Part shown: piece by piece, positions 23,849 through 31,499 of the stretch
Layout: each line of letters starts with the position of its first letter
Numbering within the stretch: the first letter of the stretch is position 1
Assembly: GCA_035503915.1 (NCBI GenBank)
Contig: DATJSU010000025.1
Span: 1 to 49,559 of the forward strand
Source: DATJMJ01 sp035503915
Lineage (GTDB): Bacteria > Actinomycetota > Acidimicrobiia > Acidimicrobiales > Palsa-688
Reading direction: 5' to 3'
Length of the DNA: 49,559 nt
Program-made: the position numbers and the translations under genes
Notes under the pieces: generated by a model
What the model saw: only the letters and a program-made list of their open reading frames with translations
Told to the model about the DNA's origin: nothing
Database searches by the model: none

Positions 23849-24697
23849 TCACGCCCGGATCTCACCGGCGATGCAGGTCACTGTCCCCCCGCCGACCCAG
23901 AGCCTCCCGTCTGCGGCGCGCTCGACGTAGACGCGGCCTCGCCGGCCGAGCGCTGTCCCCTGCGCGGCCACATAGCTTTCGCCGAGGCGGCCACTGCCGA
24001 TCAGCCACTGGCCAAGGGAAGCGTTCAGGCTGCCCGTGACCGGGTCCTCGACCGTGGTGCCGTCCTTTGGGAAAAAAGCTCGCACTTCGCAGGCCACCTC
24101 GGAGCCGGCAGGGTACAGGCCCACCACACCCACGCAGCGGTCCACTCGGCCTGGCTTGACCGCGAGCACCGCTCCCGCGTCCGGGAGGAGCAACGCCGCC
24201 CAGCCCGGGCCGTTGTCCACCCACTCCGCGGCCATTACCACAGCACGCTCGACGTTGAGCATCGAGCGCAGTTCCCCGACGGTGGCCTCGTCGACTGCTC
24301 CGGAGCGCACCAGCGCAGGGGCCGCAAACGCCAGGCGGCCGTCACTGCGGCGAAGCTCGACAAGGCCAGCAGAGCACTCTTGGATCAGCGACGTCCTCCC
24401 GTCACCACGGCCTGCGCGTGAGCTTGCAAGCCAGGCATGTGCTGTCCCGAGTGTCGGGTGACCGGCAAAGGGCAGCTCGCCCATGGGGCTGAATATCCGC
24501 ACCCGGTAATCCGCTTGGTCCACCGTCGGGGGCAGGACAAAAGTAGTCTCCGACAAGTTGGCCCAGCTCGTTATTCGCTGCATCTCGGCCTCGCTCAGGC
24601 CCTCGGCATCAAGCACGACCCCGACCGGGTTGCCGAAATAGCCCTCCTCTGTAAAAACGTCTACCTGCATGAAGGGGCGAGTTCGTGGGGCGTTCAT
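23849..24697 (-). CDS. PhzF family isomerase/epimerase-like protein
   Basis: 282 residues. PhzF fold landmarks: VDVFTEEGYFGNPVGVVLDA at the N-terminus, the catalytic Glu50 in ANLSETTFV, IFSPMGELPFAGHPTLGTAHAW, and the second-half counterpart DGTTVEDPVTGSLNASLGQWL. Members isomerise small metabolites; only a few, such as the phenazine enzyme, have known substrates, and there is no phenazine cluster here. A GTG lies 9 bases upstream (24706), but AGGGTGG spaced 5 bases before the ATG favours 24697. Stands alone on the minus strand. Confidence 0.9.
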   Translation of the reverse strand: MNAPRTRPFMQVDVFTEEGYFGNPVGVVLDAEGLSEAEMQRITSWANLSETTFVLPPTVDQADYRVRIFSPMGELPFAGHPTLGTAHAWLASSRAGRGDGRTSLIQECSAGLVELRRSDGRLAFAAPALVRSGAVDEATVGELRSMLNVERAVVMAAEWVDNGPGWAALLLPDAGAVLAVKPGRVDRCVGVVGLYPAGSEVACEVRAFFPKDGTTVEDPVTGSLNASLGQWLIGSGRLGESYVAAQGTALGRRGRVYVERAADGRLWVGGGTVTCIAGEIRA

Positions 24698-24809
24698 TGT
24701 CGCCACCCTAACGCGGCCCTGTCTTGCCGAAGTACCCCTTTACCCACCCGGCATTTACCTACCAGCATGGTTGGCGCCGACCTAGCGGCATTGCTGGCGG
24801 GCCCGGTGC

Positions 24810-25583
24810 TCAGTTGGGTGACACGTAGCCCGAAAGAGGCGCAGTATCGGGGTGGACATCGGCGTAGTACTCATCAGTGCGCACTTCCACAGCGCTAAAT
24901 GCTGTGAAATCGCCATCGCCGTTCACCGCCGTCGGCCCTTTCTCGCCGGGCTTGTAGGCAATGACTATCGCCACGTGCGACGCCACGAGGCTCGAGGGGT
25001 CCAAGCCATAAACGGCGACGTCGCCCGGTTGGGGCACGTAGCCAGACCCCAAGGGGTGCCAAGTGCCTTCTGCACGGCCCCATTCGTAAAAGCTTGCCGC
25101 CGAGGAGTTCAAGTCCCCGTTCACGTACTGGTACACGAGGGGGACGCCTGCCTTCTGCCATACCCATGCGGCAAAGTCGGCGCACCATTCCTCGGCGAGC
25201 TCGCCGCTCCCGCAGGCGCCCGAGCCGGAGTCCCAATAGGCGCTGAACTTGTTGCAATAGGTCGTAGGCGGGTTAGTCGTATAGCCGACCTGGCTTTCGG
25301 CTATCGCCACGATCCTCGCCCGGGTCGGCGACAGGTGAGGCGTGTTCGGGACCTTGACCGTGCTTTTCCCCGATTTCAGGGTGACGTAACCGCGCCCGTG
25401 TGCTGCGATGGAAACCCAGAGCGCCGCCACGCCTCCCAGTACCATGAGGCCGACGAGGCCCGCGCGCCGGCGGTTCCTCTTCCGTCTGTGCCGCCCGCGC
25501 ACGCGGGCGAGGTCCCTCCTCGGGCTAAAGCGGTACTGTTGCGGCCCGCCGCCCGTCTCGGCCTCGAGAACTTGCTCCCGCAC
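24810..25583 (-). CDS. Membrane-anchored CHAP-domain peptidoglycan hydrolase
   Basis: 257 residues. A basic cytosolic N-terminus (Arg-rich about 22-40) precedes one membrane helix (about 41-60). The extracellular part has the CHAP triad: Cys134 in EEWCADFAAWVWQKAG, His203 in ASHVAIVI, and Asn221 or a nearby acid in VNGDGDF. CHAP enzymes are cysteine amidases/endopeptidases acting on wall peptides. Cys110 and Cys124 may form a disulfide. GTG start. Separated from phzF by 112 bases and from chrA by 120 bases. Confidence 0.88.
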   Translation of the reverse strand: MREQVLEAETGGGPQQYRFSPRRDLARVRGRHRRKRNRRRAGLVGLMVLGGVAALWVSIAAHGRGYVTLKSGKSTVKVPNTPHLSPTRARIVAIAESQVGYTTNPPTTYCNKFSAYWDSGSGACGSGELAEEWCADFAAWVWQKAGVPLVYQYVNGDLNSSAASFYEWGRAEGTWHPLGSGYVPQPGDVAVYGLDPSSLVASHVAIVIAYKPGEKGPTAVNGDGDFTAFSAVEVRTDEYYADVHPDTAPLSGYVSPN

Positions 25584-25646
25584 TGCTCAAGTATTGCGAA
25601 CTTGCCTGACCGCACCATGAAATCCCAGGCGGGGGCGTTGGGGGCC

Positions 25647-25709
25647 CCTCCCCAGACGCCCAGGTGACCTCCCCAGACGCCCGGGTGACCTCCCCAGGCG
25701 CCTAGGTGA
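25647..25709. repeat. Three tandem 21-bp repeats overlapping the chrA stop
   Basis: Units 25647-25667, 25668-25688 and 25689-25709 read CCTCCCCAGACGCCCAGGTGA with 0-3 changes. The third copy contains the end of chrA (its TAG is 25704-25702), so the other two look like duplications of the gene's 3' end. A period of 21 would keep a reading frame if expansion moved inward. Confidence 0.85.
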
Positions 25710-26883
25710 CCGGGAGGCCCGCAAACGCAGCCACGACACCTACCGCCCCTGCGCCCAGGAGCCCGATCACGACGTTGCGCCTGAGCAGGAGGGCCCATAC
25801 CGCTACCGCCCCGAGGAGGCCGAACTGCCAGGCGTGCGTGAGCGCCGAGGCGAGGGGGAGCGCTGAGCCGGCGATCGCCCCTATCGCCGCAGGCCCGGCA
25901 CCGGTGAGGAAAGCCTGGGCCCAGGGGTTGGCGCGGAGCTTGCCGAACTGCGACCCCCCCAAGAGCACGAAGCAAAACGATGGTGCGAACGCGATCAACG
26001 CCGCCAGCAGGCCACCGCCAAGGCGGTGCACGGCATAGCCCACCACCGCCACCGTCTGGACAACTGGGCCGGGGGTTACCTGGCCGAGCGCCACTGCATT
26101 GAGGAACTCCCCCGCCGACATCCAGTGGTAGCGGTGCACGACGTCGTGCTGCATCAACGGCACGATCACGAAGCCGCCGCCGTACGACAGGGCGCCCACC
26201 TTGAAGGACTCCCACGCCAAGGCCGCCAGGCCGCCAACCGGTGCAACGGCAGCAATCAGGGAGGCAAGGCCGCCCGCATGGGCCGACGGGCCTTCGCCGT
26301 TGCTGGCGCGAATGTCGCGGGAGCGCAACGCGACTTCCGCCAAGCCAGCTGAGAGCAGTACGAGGACCAGGTAGGGCCCGATAAGGACCGCCGAGGCGGC
26401 ACCGGCGAGCGCGTAGACGGCCCAGCGAGCACGGTTGGAGGACGAAGAGCCGGCGCGTCGCCAGCTCGAGGGGACGAGGCTGAAAGCGGCGTTCACCGCC
26501 ACCGCCGCCACCGCAGAGCCCGCCCCTGCCGCTGCCCCGCTCACCCACAAGGGCCGGTGGCGAGCAAGAAAGAGCGCCGCGAGGGCGAGGATGAGCGCCA
26601 GCCCGGGGACGATGAAGCACAGCCCCCCAAGGAGCGCCCCGGCCCGGCCTCTCAGCCGCCAGGCGCAATAGATAGCGAGCTGAGTGGAAGCCGGGCCAGG
26701 CAGCAGGTTGGTCGCGGCGATGGCGTCCTCGAACTCGTCCGCAGTGAGCCAGCCCTTTTCTTGCACGCACAACTTGCGGAGAAGAGAAATGTGCGCCGGC
26801 GGGCCTCCAAAGCCTATGCAGCCGATCCGGCCCCATTCGCGTGCGATGGTCGTGAGCGGGACGGGCGGTCCCAAAGGCTCCAC
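25702..26883 (-). CDS. chrA: Chromate transporter ChrA-like, two-domain form
   Basis: 393 residues, full two-domain (long-chain) length. Domain 1 begins at about residue 10 with GCIGFGGPPAHISLL and NLLPGPASTQLA; domain 2 begins at about 220 with KVGALSYGGGFVIVPLMQ and GQVTPGPVVQT. The paired FGG/YGG and PGP motifs define the CHR family, which exports chromate by proton antiport; close relatives may carry other anions. About 10-12 hydrophobic helices. GTG start supported by GAGGAGG about 10 bases upstream. No chrB regulator is adjacent. Confidence 0.93.
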   Translation of the reverse strand: MEPLGPPVPLTTIAREWGRIGCIGFGGPPAHISLLRKLCVQEKGWLTADEFEDAIAATNLLPGPASTQLAIYCAWRLRGRAGALLGGLCFIVPGLALILALAALFLARHRPLWVSGAAAGAGSAVAAVAVNAAFSLVPSSWRRAGSSSSNRARWAVYALAGAASAVLIGPYLVLVLLSAGLAEVALRSRDIRASNGEGPSAHAGGLASLIAAVAPVGGLAALAWESFKVGALSYGGGFVIVPLMQHDVVHRYHWMSAGEFLNAVALGQVTPGPVVQTVAVVGYAVHRLGGGLLAALIAFAPSFCFVLLGGSQFGKLRANPWAQAFLTGAGPAAIGAIAGSALPLASALTHAWQFGLLGAVAVWALLLRRNVVIGLLGAGAVGVVAAFAGLPVT

Positions 26884-26953
26884 AGGTGCTGGGCCTCCTC
26901 GGCCTCGTCGTCGGGCACGTTCGCGCCGGCGAGGAGCCTAGCGCAGCACCACC

Positions 26954-28243
26954 TCAGAAATTGACCCGTGACCAGCTGTGCCCTCCGTCGAAGCTCATGA
27001 TCATTGCGGTTTTTATCGAGGTTTCGGTCGTGGAAGTCGTCACCAGGCCCACTCCCTGGGCCGGGCTCGTAAAACCCAGGTAGAAGAGCGAGCCGTTGTA
27101 GACCACGCTCCAGTGGCGGGCCCCGTCGAAACTGGCCACCAGTTGCTCAATGCTGGAGGAACGTTCGGCCAATATGACGCCCGGAGAAGGGGAAGCGAGG
27201 GCCCCGTCGAAGAAGGGCTGGCCAAAATGGCTGGAAAGCTGGGCCACAGCTTGGAAGCTCGCCCCGCCGTTGACCGACACGTAAAGCCAAGTCGACCCGA
27301 TCTTTGCGCCAGGAGGAGCGCTCTTGGAGAGGGGGGAAGCGAAACCTCCCATCGTGCAGATCGCGACGAGGTCCGAAGCGTTGGACGCCGCCGGGACCGT
27401 GTAGCTGTTGCCGACGTCCCCACAGGGAGGTTCCCAGGCCTCCCACTCCCCGGGCCCGACCAATTGGGCGCTGCCTGAAATGCCGCGGTCGTTGCCCTCG
27501 ACCAGCCAGCCTCTACCGTCCTGGAAGATGAAACTGCCAGAGGGCTCCGCGCCACCGGCGGGCAGGGACAACTTCGGCGTCTTGTCGGCGTGCCAGGCGT
27601 CCCTGGAGACCGGAGAGCTTTCTACCGTCACGCCGAAATTGGTGTTGACGCCCATTAGGTACACGTTCCCCGCCATCGCCTCGAGGTCGAAGTAAGGGAA
27701 CAACGCGTCGGCGGTCGCGAACGGGTGCAGCTGGTGCCAAGTCCTGCCGCCGTCGTGGGTGGACCAAAGGACCGCTTGGCTCGCGTTGGCAGCCGGCAGG
27801 TCGGCGTAAACCCAGCCGTCGAGGGTGTCGGCGAAGCGGATATTGACAAGCGAGGCTTCACCGAGCGGGAGCAATGCGGACCTGCCGTTCACCTTGCGGT
27901 CCACCTGCGCCAAAAGGCCGCTCGGGAGCGCTGCGGCGGCCCAGGACGCGCCAGCGTTGGTCGTCTTCTCGAGGGCAAGGCAAGCCACTGAAGCCTTGCA
28001 TGGGACCGTCCCAAGCGCCCAGCCCGTCTCGAGCGAGACGAAGGTGACCGAGAGTGGGTCGAACTGGGCCGCCTGGGCCGCCTGGGCTGCCTGGGCCACC
28101 TGGGCTGCCTGGGCCGCCTGGGCCGCCGCAACCGCCTCAGTCGCAGGTGCGAAAGCGACCTCGCCAGCCAGGGCCATGGCGAGGGGAACCAGGCCTGCCA
28201 GCACGAGCGCTGCCCCCGACCTAGGTATCTCCGTGTGTTTCAT
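26954..28243 (-). CDS. Secreted BNR/photosystem-stability-factor-like beta-propeller protein with AAQ repeats
   Basis: 429 residues from the ATG at 28243; the frame is open to 28354, but the signal peptide (KHTEIPRSGAALVLAGLVPL) starts here. After the signal is a seven-fold Ala-Ala-Gln repeat, then repeating segments with the BNR-type turn S-x-D/N-G-G-x-x-W (STHDGGRTWHQL, SVNGGASF, SFDGARHW, SFDGGHSW) and Tyr/Phe-Gly strands. This suggests an extracellular propeller of the sialidase/Ycf48-like kind, but without catalytic sialidase residues. Two conserved-looking Cys in VPCKASVACLAL may be bridged. Role unknown. Confidence 0.82.
   Translation of the reverse strand: MKHTEIPRSGAALVLAGLVPLAMALAGEVAFAPATEAVAAAQAAQAAQVAQAAQAAQAAQFDPLSVTFVSLETGWALGTVPCKASVACLALEKTTNAGASWAAAALPSGLLAQVDRKVNGRSALLPLGEASLVNIRFADTLDGWVYADLPAANASQAVLWSTHDGGRTWHQLHPFATADALFPYFDLEAMAGNVYLMGVNTNFGVTVESSPVSRDAWHADKTPKLSLPAGGAEPSGSFIFQDGRGWLVEGNDRGISGSAQLVGPGEWEAWEPPCGDVGNSYTVPAASNASDLVAICTMGGFASPLSKSAPPGAKIGSTWLYVSVNGGASFQAVAQLSSHFGQPFFDGALASPSPGVILAERSSSIEQLVASFDGARHWSVVYNGSLFYLGFTSPAQGVGLVTTSTTETSIKTAMIMSFDGGHSWSRVNF
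28064..28126. repeat. In-frame 9-bp repeat, seven copies (Ala-Ala-Gln)
   Basis: Unit CTGGGCNGC repeated seven times on the plus strand, encoding Ala-Ala-Gln (one copy Val-Ala-Gln) just after the signal peptide of the minus-strand secreted protein. Length changes stay in frame, so it may be a variable spacer. Confidence 0.85.
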
Positions 28244-28639
28244 GCGAGGGTAACTCTGCCCGTTCACTAGCCGGTTCCGGTTGCTGCCGGGGAGGGTAGC
28301 CCAATCCCCGGTGGCCCAACCATGCGGGCTGGCGGGCGGCGCCGAGACGGGCAACGAGATAACTCTGCCCTAACGCCGCCGTAACAAGGATGCAACGAAG
28401 TTTTGCCAAGCTGAAGCTCATCCTCCCGTAGCACTCTTCAGAGGGGTGCGGCAGGTGCGCCACAGTGGCTCTGGAAAGCCCTGGTCCCAGAGCTGCGATG
28501 AAACCCCCCTCATGTCGCGCCCGCCGCCCCCTCTCTCCCCGATCGGCACGCTATTTCCCTCATGGCGTGATCGAGGAGGCGGGGCCTCCTGGGGGACATG
28601 TCGGCCCGGGCGGCCGCGCTTAGCGCCGAGCGCTAAGCG
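28244..28639. other. Intergenic region with a repeated 11-mer and hairpins
   Basis: No supported gene. On the minus strand GGGCAGAGTTA occurs twice, at 28261-28251 (8 bases before the secreted-protein ATG) and 28370-28360, a possible pair of regulator sites; TTATCT beside the distal copy resembles a -10 box. A 7-bp hairpin AGGAGGC-GGG-GCCTCCT lies at 28574-28590. The right end carries the terminator-like hairpin of the next gene. The remainder shows nothing I can interpret. Confidence 0.5.
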
Positions 28640-28640
28640 C
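28616..28640 (-). terminator. Hairpin overlapping the stop of the GAF-like gene
   Basis: GCGCTTAGCGC (28616-28626) and GCGCTAAGCGC (28630-28640) are perfect 11-bp complements with a 3-base loop. The inner arm includes the last base of the TAG stop at 28642-28640. No T run follows. Confidence 0.6.
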
Positions 28641-29185
28641 TAAGCGGCACCCCGGCGCAGGTGCGCATCCTCGCTCAAGCGGGAGCTGTGGGGTGCGTGT
28701 GCCAGATAGAGAGCGGCCAGCCCCAGGCTGCGCTTGTCGAAGTCCTCGCAAAACGACGTCACGAGCACCAAGCTTTTCGATGCAGCCATGTAGGGGACCG
28801 ACAACAGTGCTGCGCTCCGGAAACCCAATGGTGGGGCGCATTCGACCCATGCTTGCCGGCCGCCCAGCAGGGAGGCCAGCACGCCCCGGCCGGCGGGTGC
28901 CGGGGGTTCGTCCGCCTCCAGGACCGTCCCGGGGACCAACCAAGGCGTCAAGGGGTCAACCACCTCGACCGTCATGTGATCGTTTTGGCAGCTCACGATA
29001 GCCGTGATATCCGAGCCAGCGAGGAGCCCCGCAAAACGGGCGAGCGCTTCGCACCTCTCGGCTCTCGCTTTGCTCGCCGCGTCGACCCGGCGTTTCGCCA
29101 TGCGTGCTCCGTGCGCTCCGTAGTCATAGCCCAAGAGGGATGAGACTTGCCACGGGACCTCGTACCTGGGGTGCTGGGTTGCCAT
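28640..29185 (-). CDS. Unrecognised cytosolic protein, possibly GAF-like
   Basis: 181 residues with an excellent ribosome binding site (AAAGGAGG, 6 bases before the ATG). No signal or membrane segment. The N-terminal 45 residues are charged and helical. The rest has alternating strands and helices (AIVSCQNDHMTVEVV, FRSAALLSVPYMAASKSLVLVTSF, LAALYLAHA) in an order like a GAF sensor domain, including the final strand-helix pair, but I cannot identify ligand residues. Cys66, Cys115 and Cys145 are unpaired candidates for a thiol sensor. Monocistronic by appearance. Existence of the gene is sure; the GAF assignment is weak. Confidence 0.72.
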   Translation of the reverse strand: MATQHPRYEVPWQVSSLLGYDYGAHGARMAKRRVDAASKARAERCEALARFAGLLAGSDITAIVSCQNDHMTVEVVDPLTPWLVPGTVLEADEPPAPAGRGVLASLLGGRQAWVECAPPLGFRSAALLSVPYMAASKSLVLVTSFCEDFDKRSLGLAALYLAHAPHSSRLSEDAHLRRGAA

Positions 29186-29509
29186 CTCGGTCCTCCTTTG
29201 CGGGGTACACCTAGATCAAAGCGCCCTCATGTGAGATTCCCGTAGGAAACCTATGAAGATCGTGTGGGGAATTGGTGACGGGGAGATTACGAAAGCGCCA
29301 AAAGTACCTAACGCGGCGGTACGGGCACGCGCCATCTAAGCGCTCCCAAGAGCAGCCCGCTTTGAGCTTAGCCCCTCGGCTGGTAAAACGGTGAGCGGGG
29401 AACTGGGCGATCTGCGGGTACCTTTCGGCGCGAGGGGTACATTTTCGTGCTCGTCGCGCGATAACCTCATCGAAAATCGCCGAGGACACCGTCATGCCAG
29501 CCGAGGCAA
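29186..29509. other. Intergenic region, less GC-rich than its neighbours
   Basis: No feature I can support beyond the ribosome binding site of the minus-strand gene at its left edge. A 94-codon minus-strand frame (29495-29211) exists, but codon choice is not typical of the neighbouring genes, the start has no ribosome binding site and the product shows no recognisable pattern. GGGGAATT and GGGAATC motifs occur on both strands without a clear promoter arrangement. Confidence 0.5.
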
Positions 29510-29878
29510 CTAGATCCCGATGCTCTTGACTATCTCGGGGTAGATGCGAATGAAAGCTCCCCCGAAACCGGGGCCAAACGCCTCGCCTCCATTATCGATT
29601 GCCTCGGCGTGCCCACGGATCTCGAGCATCCGTGGAACCCATGGGTTCATCGAGACGAGGTCGTCGATGACGATCGCAGCCCACGGGTTGGCCTTTACGT
29701 CCTTCCAGCGTTTGGTGCTGGCAACCCGCCGGCCACCCGCGTCTATGGTGCCCAGTTCGGGGTTGTAGCGGAACCCGACAGGGACGACGTGCGCCTTGCC
29801 GTCCGGCCCCGCCGTGGCGATCCGCCCGAGGAGCTGGGAAGCCAGGTACTTGGTCTGCGCTTCGTTGAGTTGGGTCAT
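29510..29878 (-). CDS. PPOX-class F420-type oxidoreductase/split-barrel flavoprotein
   Basis: 122 residues. The small split-barrel fold of the pyridoxamine-oxidase-like superfamily is visible: GRIATAGPDGKAHVVPVGFRY, a GGRR-VASTKRWKDVKANPWAAIVIDDL cofactor-binding region, and MLEIRGHAEAI with the C-terminal IRIYPEIVKSIGI. The KR-WKDVKANP segment is typical of actinobacterial members that use F420 or a related flavin. The frame is open upstream to 30118, but homology begins at MTQLNEAQ, so the ATG at 29878 is chosen. Substrate unknown. Divergent from the esterase gene. Confidence 0.88.
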   Translation of the reverse strand: MTQLNEAQTKYLASQLLGRIATAGPDGKAHVVPVGFRYNPELGTIDAGGRRVASTKRWKDVKANPWAAIVIDDLVSMNPWVPRMLEIRGHAEAIDNGGEAFGPGFGGAFIRIYPEIVKSIGI

Positions 29879-30020
29879 ACCTAGTTCAACCTGCGCGGCG
29901 GCTCGGGTAGTCCCACCTCGGCCAGTCGCCACCCTGCTAGCGTTCTTGAACTGCAAATGAACAAGGCCCTGCACAGAGCGTCGCCCGGGTGCCTTTGAGC
30001 ATGTGCGTGGAGATCGAGAA

Positions 30021-30956
30021 ATGGGACATGCCGACCAAGGCCACCGCGGCCGGAGCGCAAGCCGCTGGCATCCCGCCGAGGGGCTCGTGCGCGCCGAGCT
30101 GGACGTCTCGGGCCTCACCCGGTCCTACTGGCTAGCGGCTGCCCCCGAGCAGGAGGCCCCACTCGTGGTCGCCGTCCACGGCTTGGGCACCAGCGGCAAG
30201 GACATGGCTTCGTTCACCGGGCTGGCACAACGCGGGCCTGCGGCCGGCTTCGCGGTCGTGTTCCCCGACGCCATAGGTGAAATCTGGGACGGAGAGCGAG
30301 GGCTGCCCGGGCGCGAGGGCGTCGACGACGCCGGGTTCATCAATGCGCTCCTCGACAAACTGGTCGATGACCGCACCGCTCGCCGGGGGGCCCTTTTCCT
30401 CGTAGGCCTGTCCAACGGCGCTTTGTTCGTCGAGCACCTGGCCCGCCATGGCCTCGTCGCGCCGACAGGCATAATGCTCGTGGCTGGGACGGCACGCCTC
30501 AAGAGCCGGAGGGAGGTCCCGCAACCTCGCGTGAAGTGCGCCGTCCTGTCTGTCCAGGGTACCGCTGACCCCGTGATGCCCTTCGAGGGTGGCCGGCCCG
30601 GTGGTAAGGGCATCATCGGCTGGCTGGTAAAGCGTCGCTTGCAGGTCGCTGGAGGCGGCGGTGAGGACCGCAGCGTGGTAAGTGCAGAAGAGGTTGCCAG
30701 GGACTGGGCGCGCGCGAACGAGCTCCCGCCAGAGCCCCGCTTCGAGCCTTTCCCTTCCAGCGAGCGCGGGGTGCACGTGGCCAGGCGCACCTGGTCGGCA
30801 CCGGGCCAGCCTCCCGTGGTGCTCTACATGCTCGAAGGCGGGGGCCATGGTTGGCCGGGTGGCCCGCAGTACTTGCCGGCATGGCTCATCGGCCGCGTGT
30901 CCCGTGACTTTGACGCAACCAAGTCGTTCCTCGAAGTGGCTCGCCAGCTGGCCTGA
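30021..30956 (+). CDS. PHB-depolymerase/LpqC-like esterase
   Basis: 311 residues from ATG 30021 (GGAG 8 bases upstream; GTG 30003 is an alternative). Alpha/beta hydrolase of the polyhydroxybutyrate-depolymerase/feruloyl-esterase group: oxyanion strand LVVAVHGLGTSG, nucleophile Ser131 in GLSNGAL, Asp183 in GTADPVMPF, and His276 in GGGHGWPGG. All three catalytic residues are present. No signal peptide is evident, so the enzyme may be cytosolic. The natural substrate is unknown. It ends just before the MarR operator, so the two transcription units are separate. Confidence 0.88.
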   Translation: MGHADQGHRGRSASRWHPAEGLVRAELDVSGLTRSYWLAAAPEQEAPLVVAVHGLGTSGKDMASFTGLAQRGPAAGFAVVFPDAIGEIWDGERGLPGREGVDDAGFINALLDKLVDDRTARRGALFLVGLSNGALFVEHLARHGLVAPTGIMLVAGTARLKSRREVPQPRVKCAVLSVQGTADPVMPFEGGRPGGKGIIGWLVKRRLQVAGGGGEDRSVVSAEEVARDWARANELPPEPRFEPFPSSERGVHVARRTWSAPGQPPVVLYMLEGGGHGWPGGPQYLPAWLIGRVSRDFDATKSFLEVARQLA

Positions 30957-30960
30957 GAAA

Positions 30961-30993
30961 ATAGTTCGATAGACGAACTATCTGGTCTACCCT
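30961..30993 (+). promoter_or_regulatory. MarR operator and promoter
   Basis: ATAGTTCG (30961-30968) and CGAACTAT (30974-30981) form a perfect 8-bp inverted repeat with a 5-base spacer, the size expected for a MarR dimer. A -10 box TACCCT lies at 30988-30993, 8 bases before the marR ATG (31002), with TTCGAT inside the operator at the -35 position. Occupancy would block RNA polymerase, implying autorepression. The mRNA would be leaderless. Confidence 0.7.
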
Positions 30994-31001
30994 GAAAAGG
31001 G

Positions 31002-31499
31002 ATGGCCGACCAAGGACCGCCTGCCCGCCAACCTCCTGCCTGTCAACTAACCGCCGTCGAGGCAGTACGCTCTCTCGCCCGGGCCTCCCGGCTGCTCGAG
31101 CAAGCCTCGGGCGAGCTCAACCTCGCCCACTACCGGGTGCTCGCCGCGATCGCTTCGGGCGACCAGAGGGCATCGCGCATCGCCACCAAGCTCGCCCTCG
31201 GCAAACCAACAGTGAGTGCCAGCGTCGAGTCCCTTTGCCAACGCGGCCTCCTGGTGAGGTCCGCTGTTACCGGCGACCAGCGGGCTGCGGCCCTTAGCCT
31301 GAGCGAAGAGGGGTGGCGGCTCTTGGAAAGGGTGGAGTCGGCGATGACTGCCTGGCTCGAGCGGGTTTGCGAGCGCACGCCCGAGGGGGACGGTGTCCTG
31401 CGGGCGCTTGGCTCGATGGGCAGGGCGATCGAGGAGATGGCGGCGGAGCGCCACGCCCACGCGCTCGGGCCACAGCTCCCACCCGGGACGGTAGCTTGA
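31002..31499 (+). CDS. MarR family transcriptional regulator
   Basis: 165 residues. Winged-helix pattern of MarR proteins: LNLAHYRVLAAIASG, recognition region ASRIATKLALGKPTVSASVESLCQRGLLV, and wing RSAVTGDQRAAALSLSEEG, with helices before and after for dimerisation. These proteins usually repress their own operon and release DNA on binding small lipophilic or phenolic ligands. The operator upstream and the overlapping exporter gene downstream (TTGA overlap) make this a ligand-responsive efflux switch. Start ATG has no spaced ribosome binding site, consistent with leaderless translation. Confidence 0.93.
   Translation: MADQGPPARQPPACQLTAVEAVRSLARASRLLEQASGELNLAHYRVLAAIASGDQRASRIATKLALGKPTVSASVESLCQRGLLVRSAVTGDQRAAALSLSEEGWRLLERVESAMTAWLERVCERTPEGDGVLRALGSMGRAIEEMAAERHAHALGPQLPPGTVA

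Noticed and set aside
29211..29495. 94-codon minus-strand ORF
   Set aside because: No ribosome binding site, atypical codon choice for this genome and no recognisable protein pattern.
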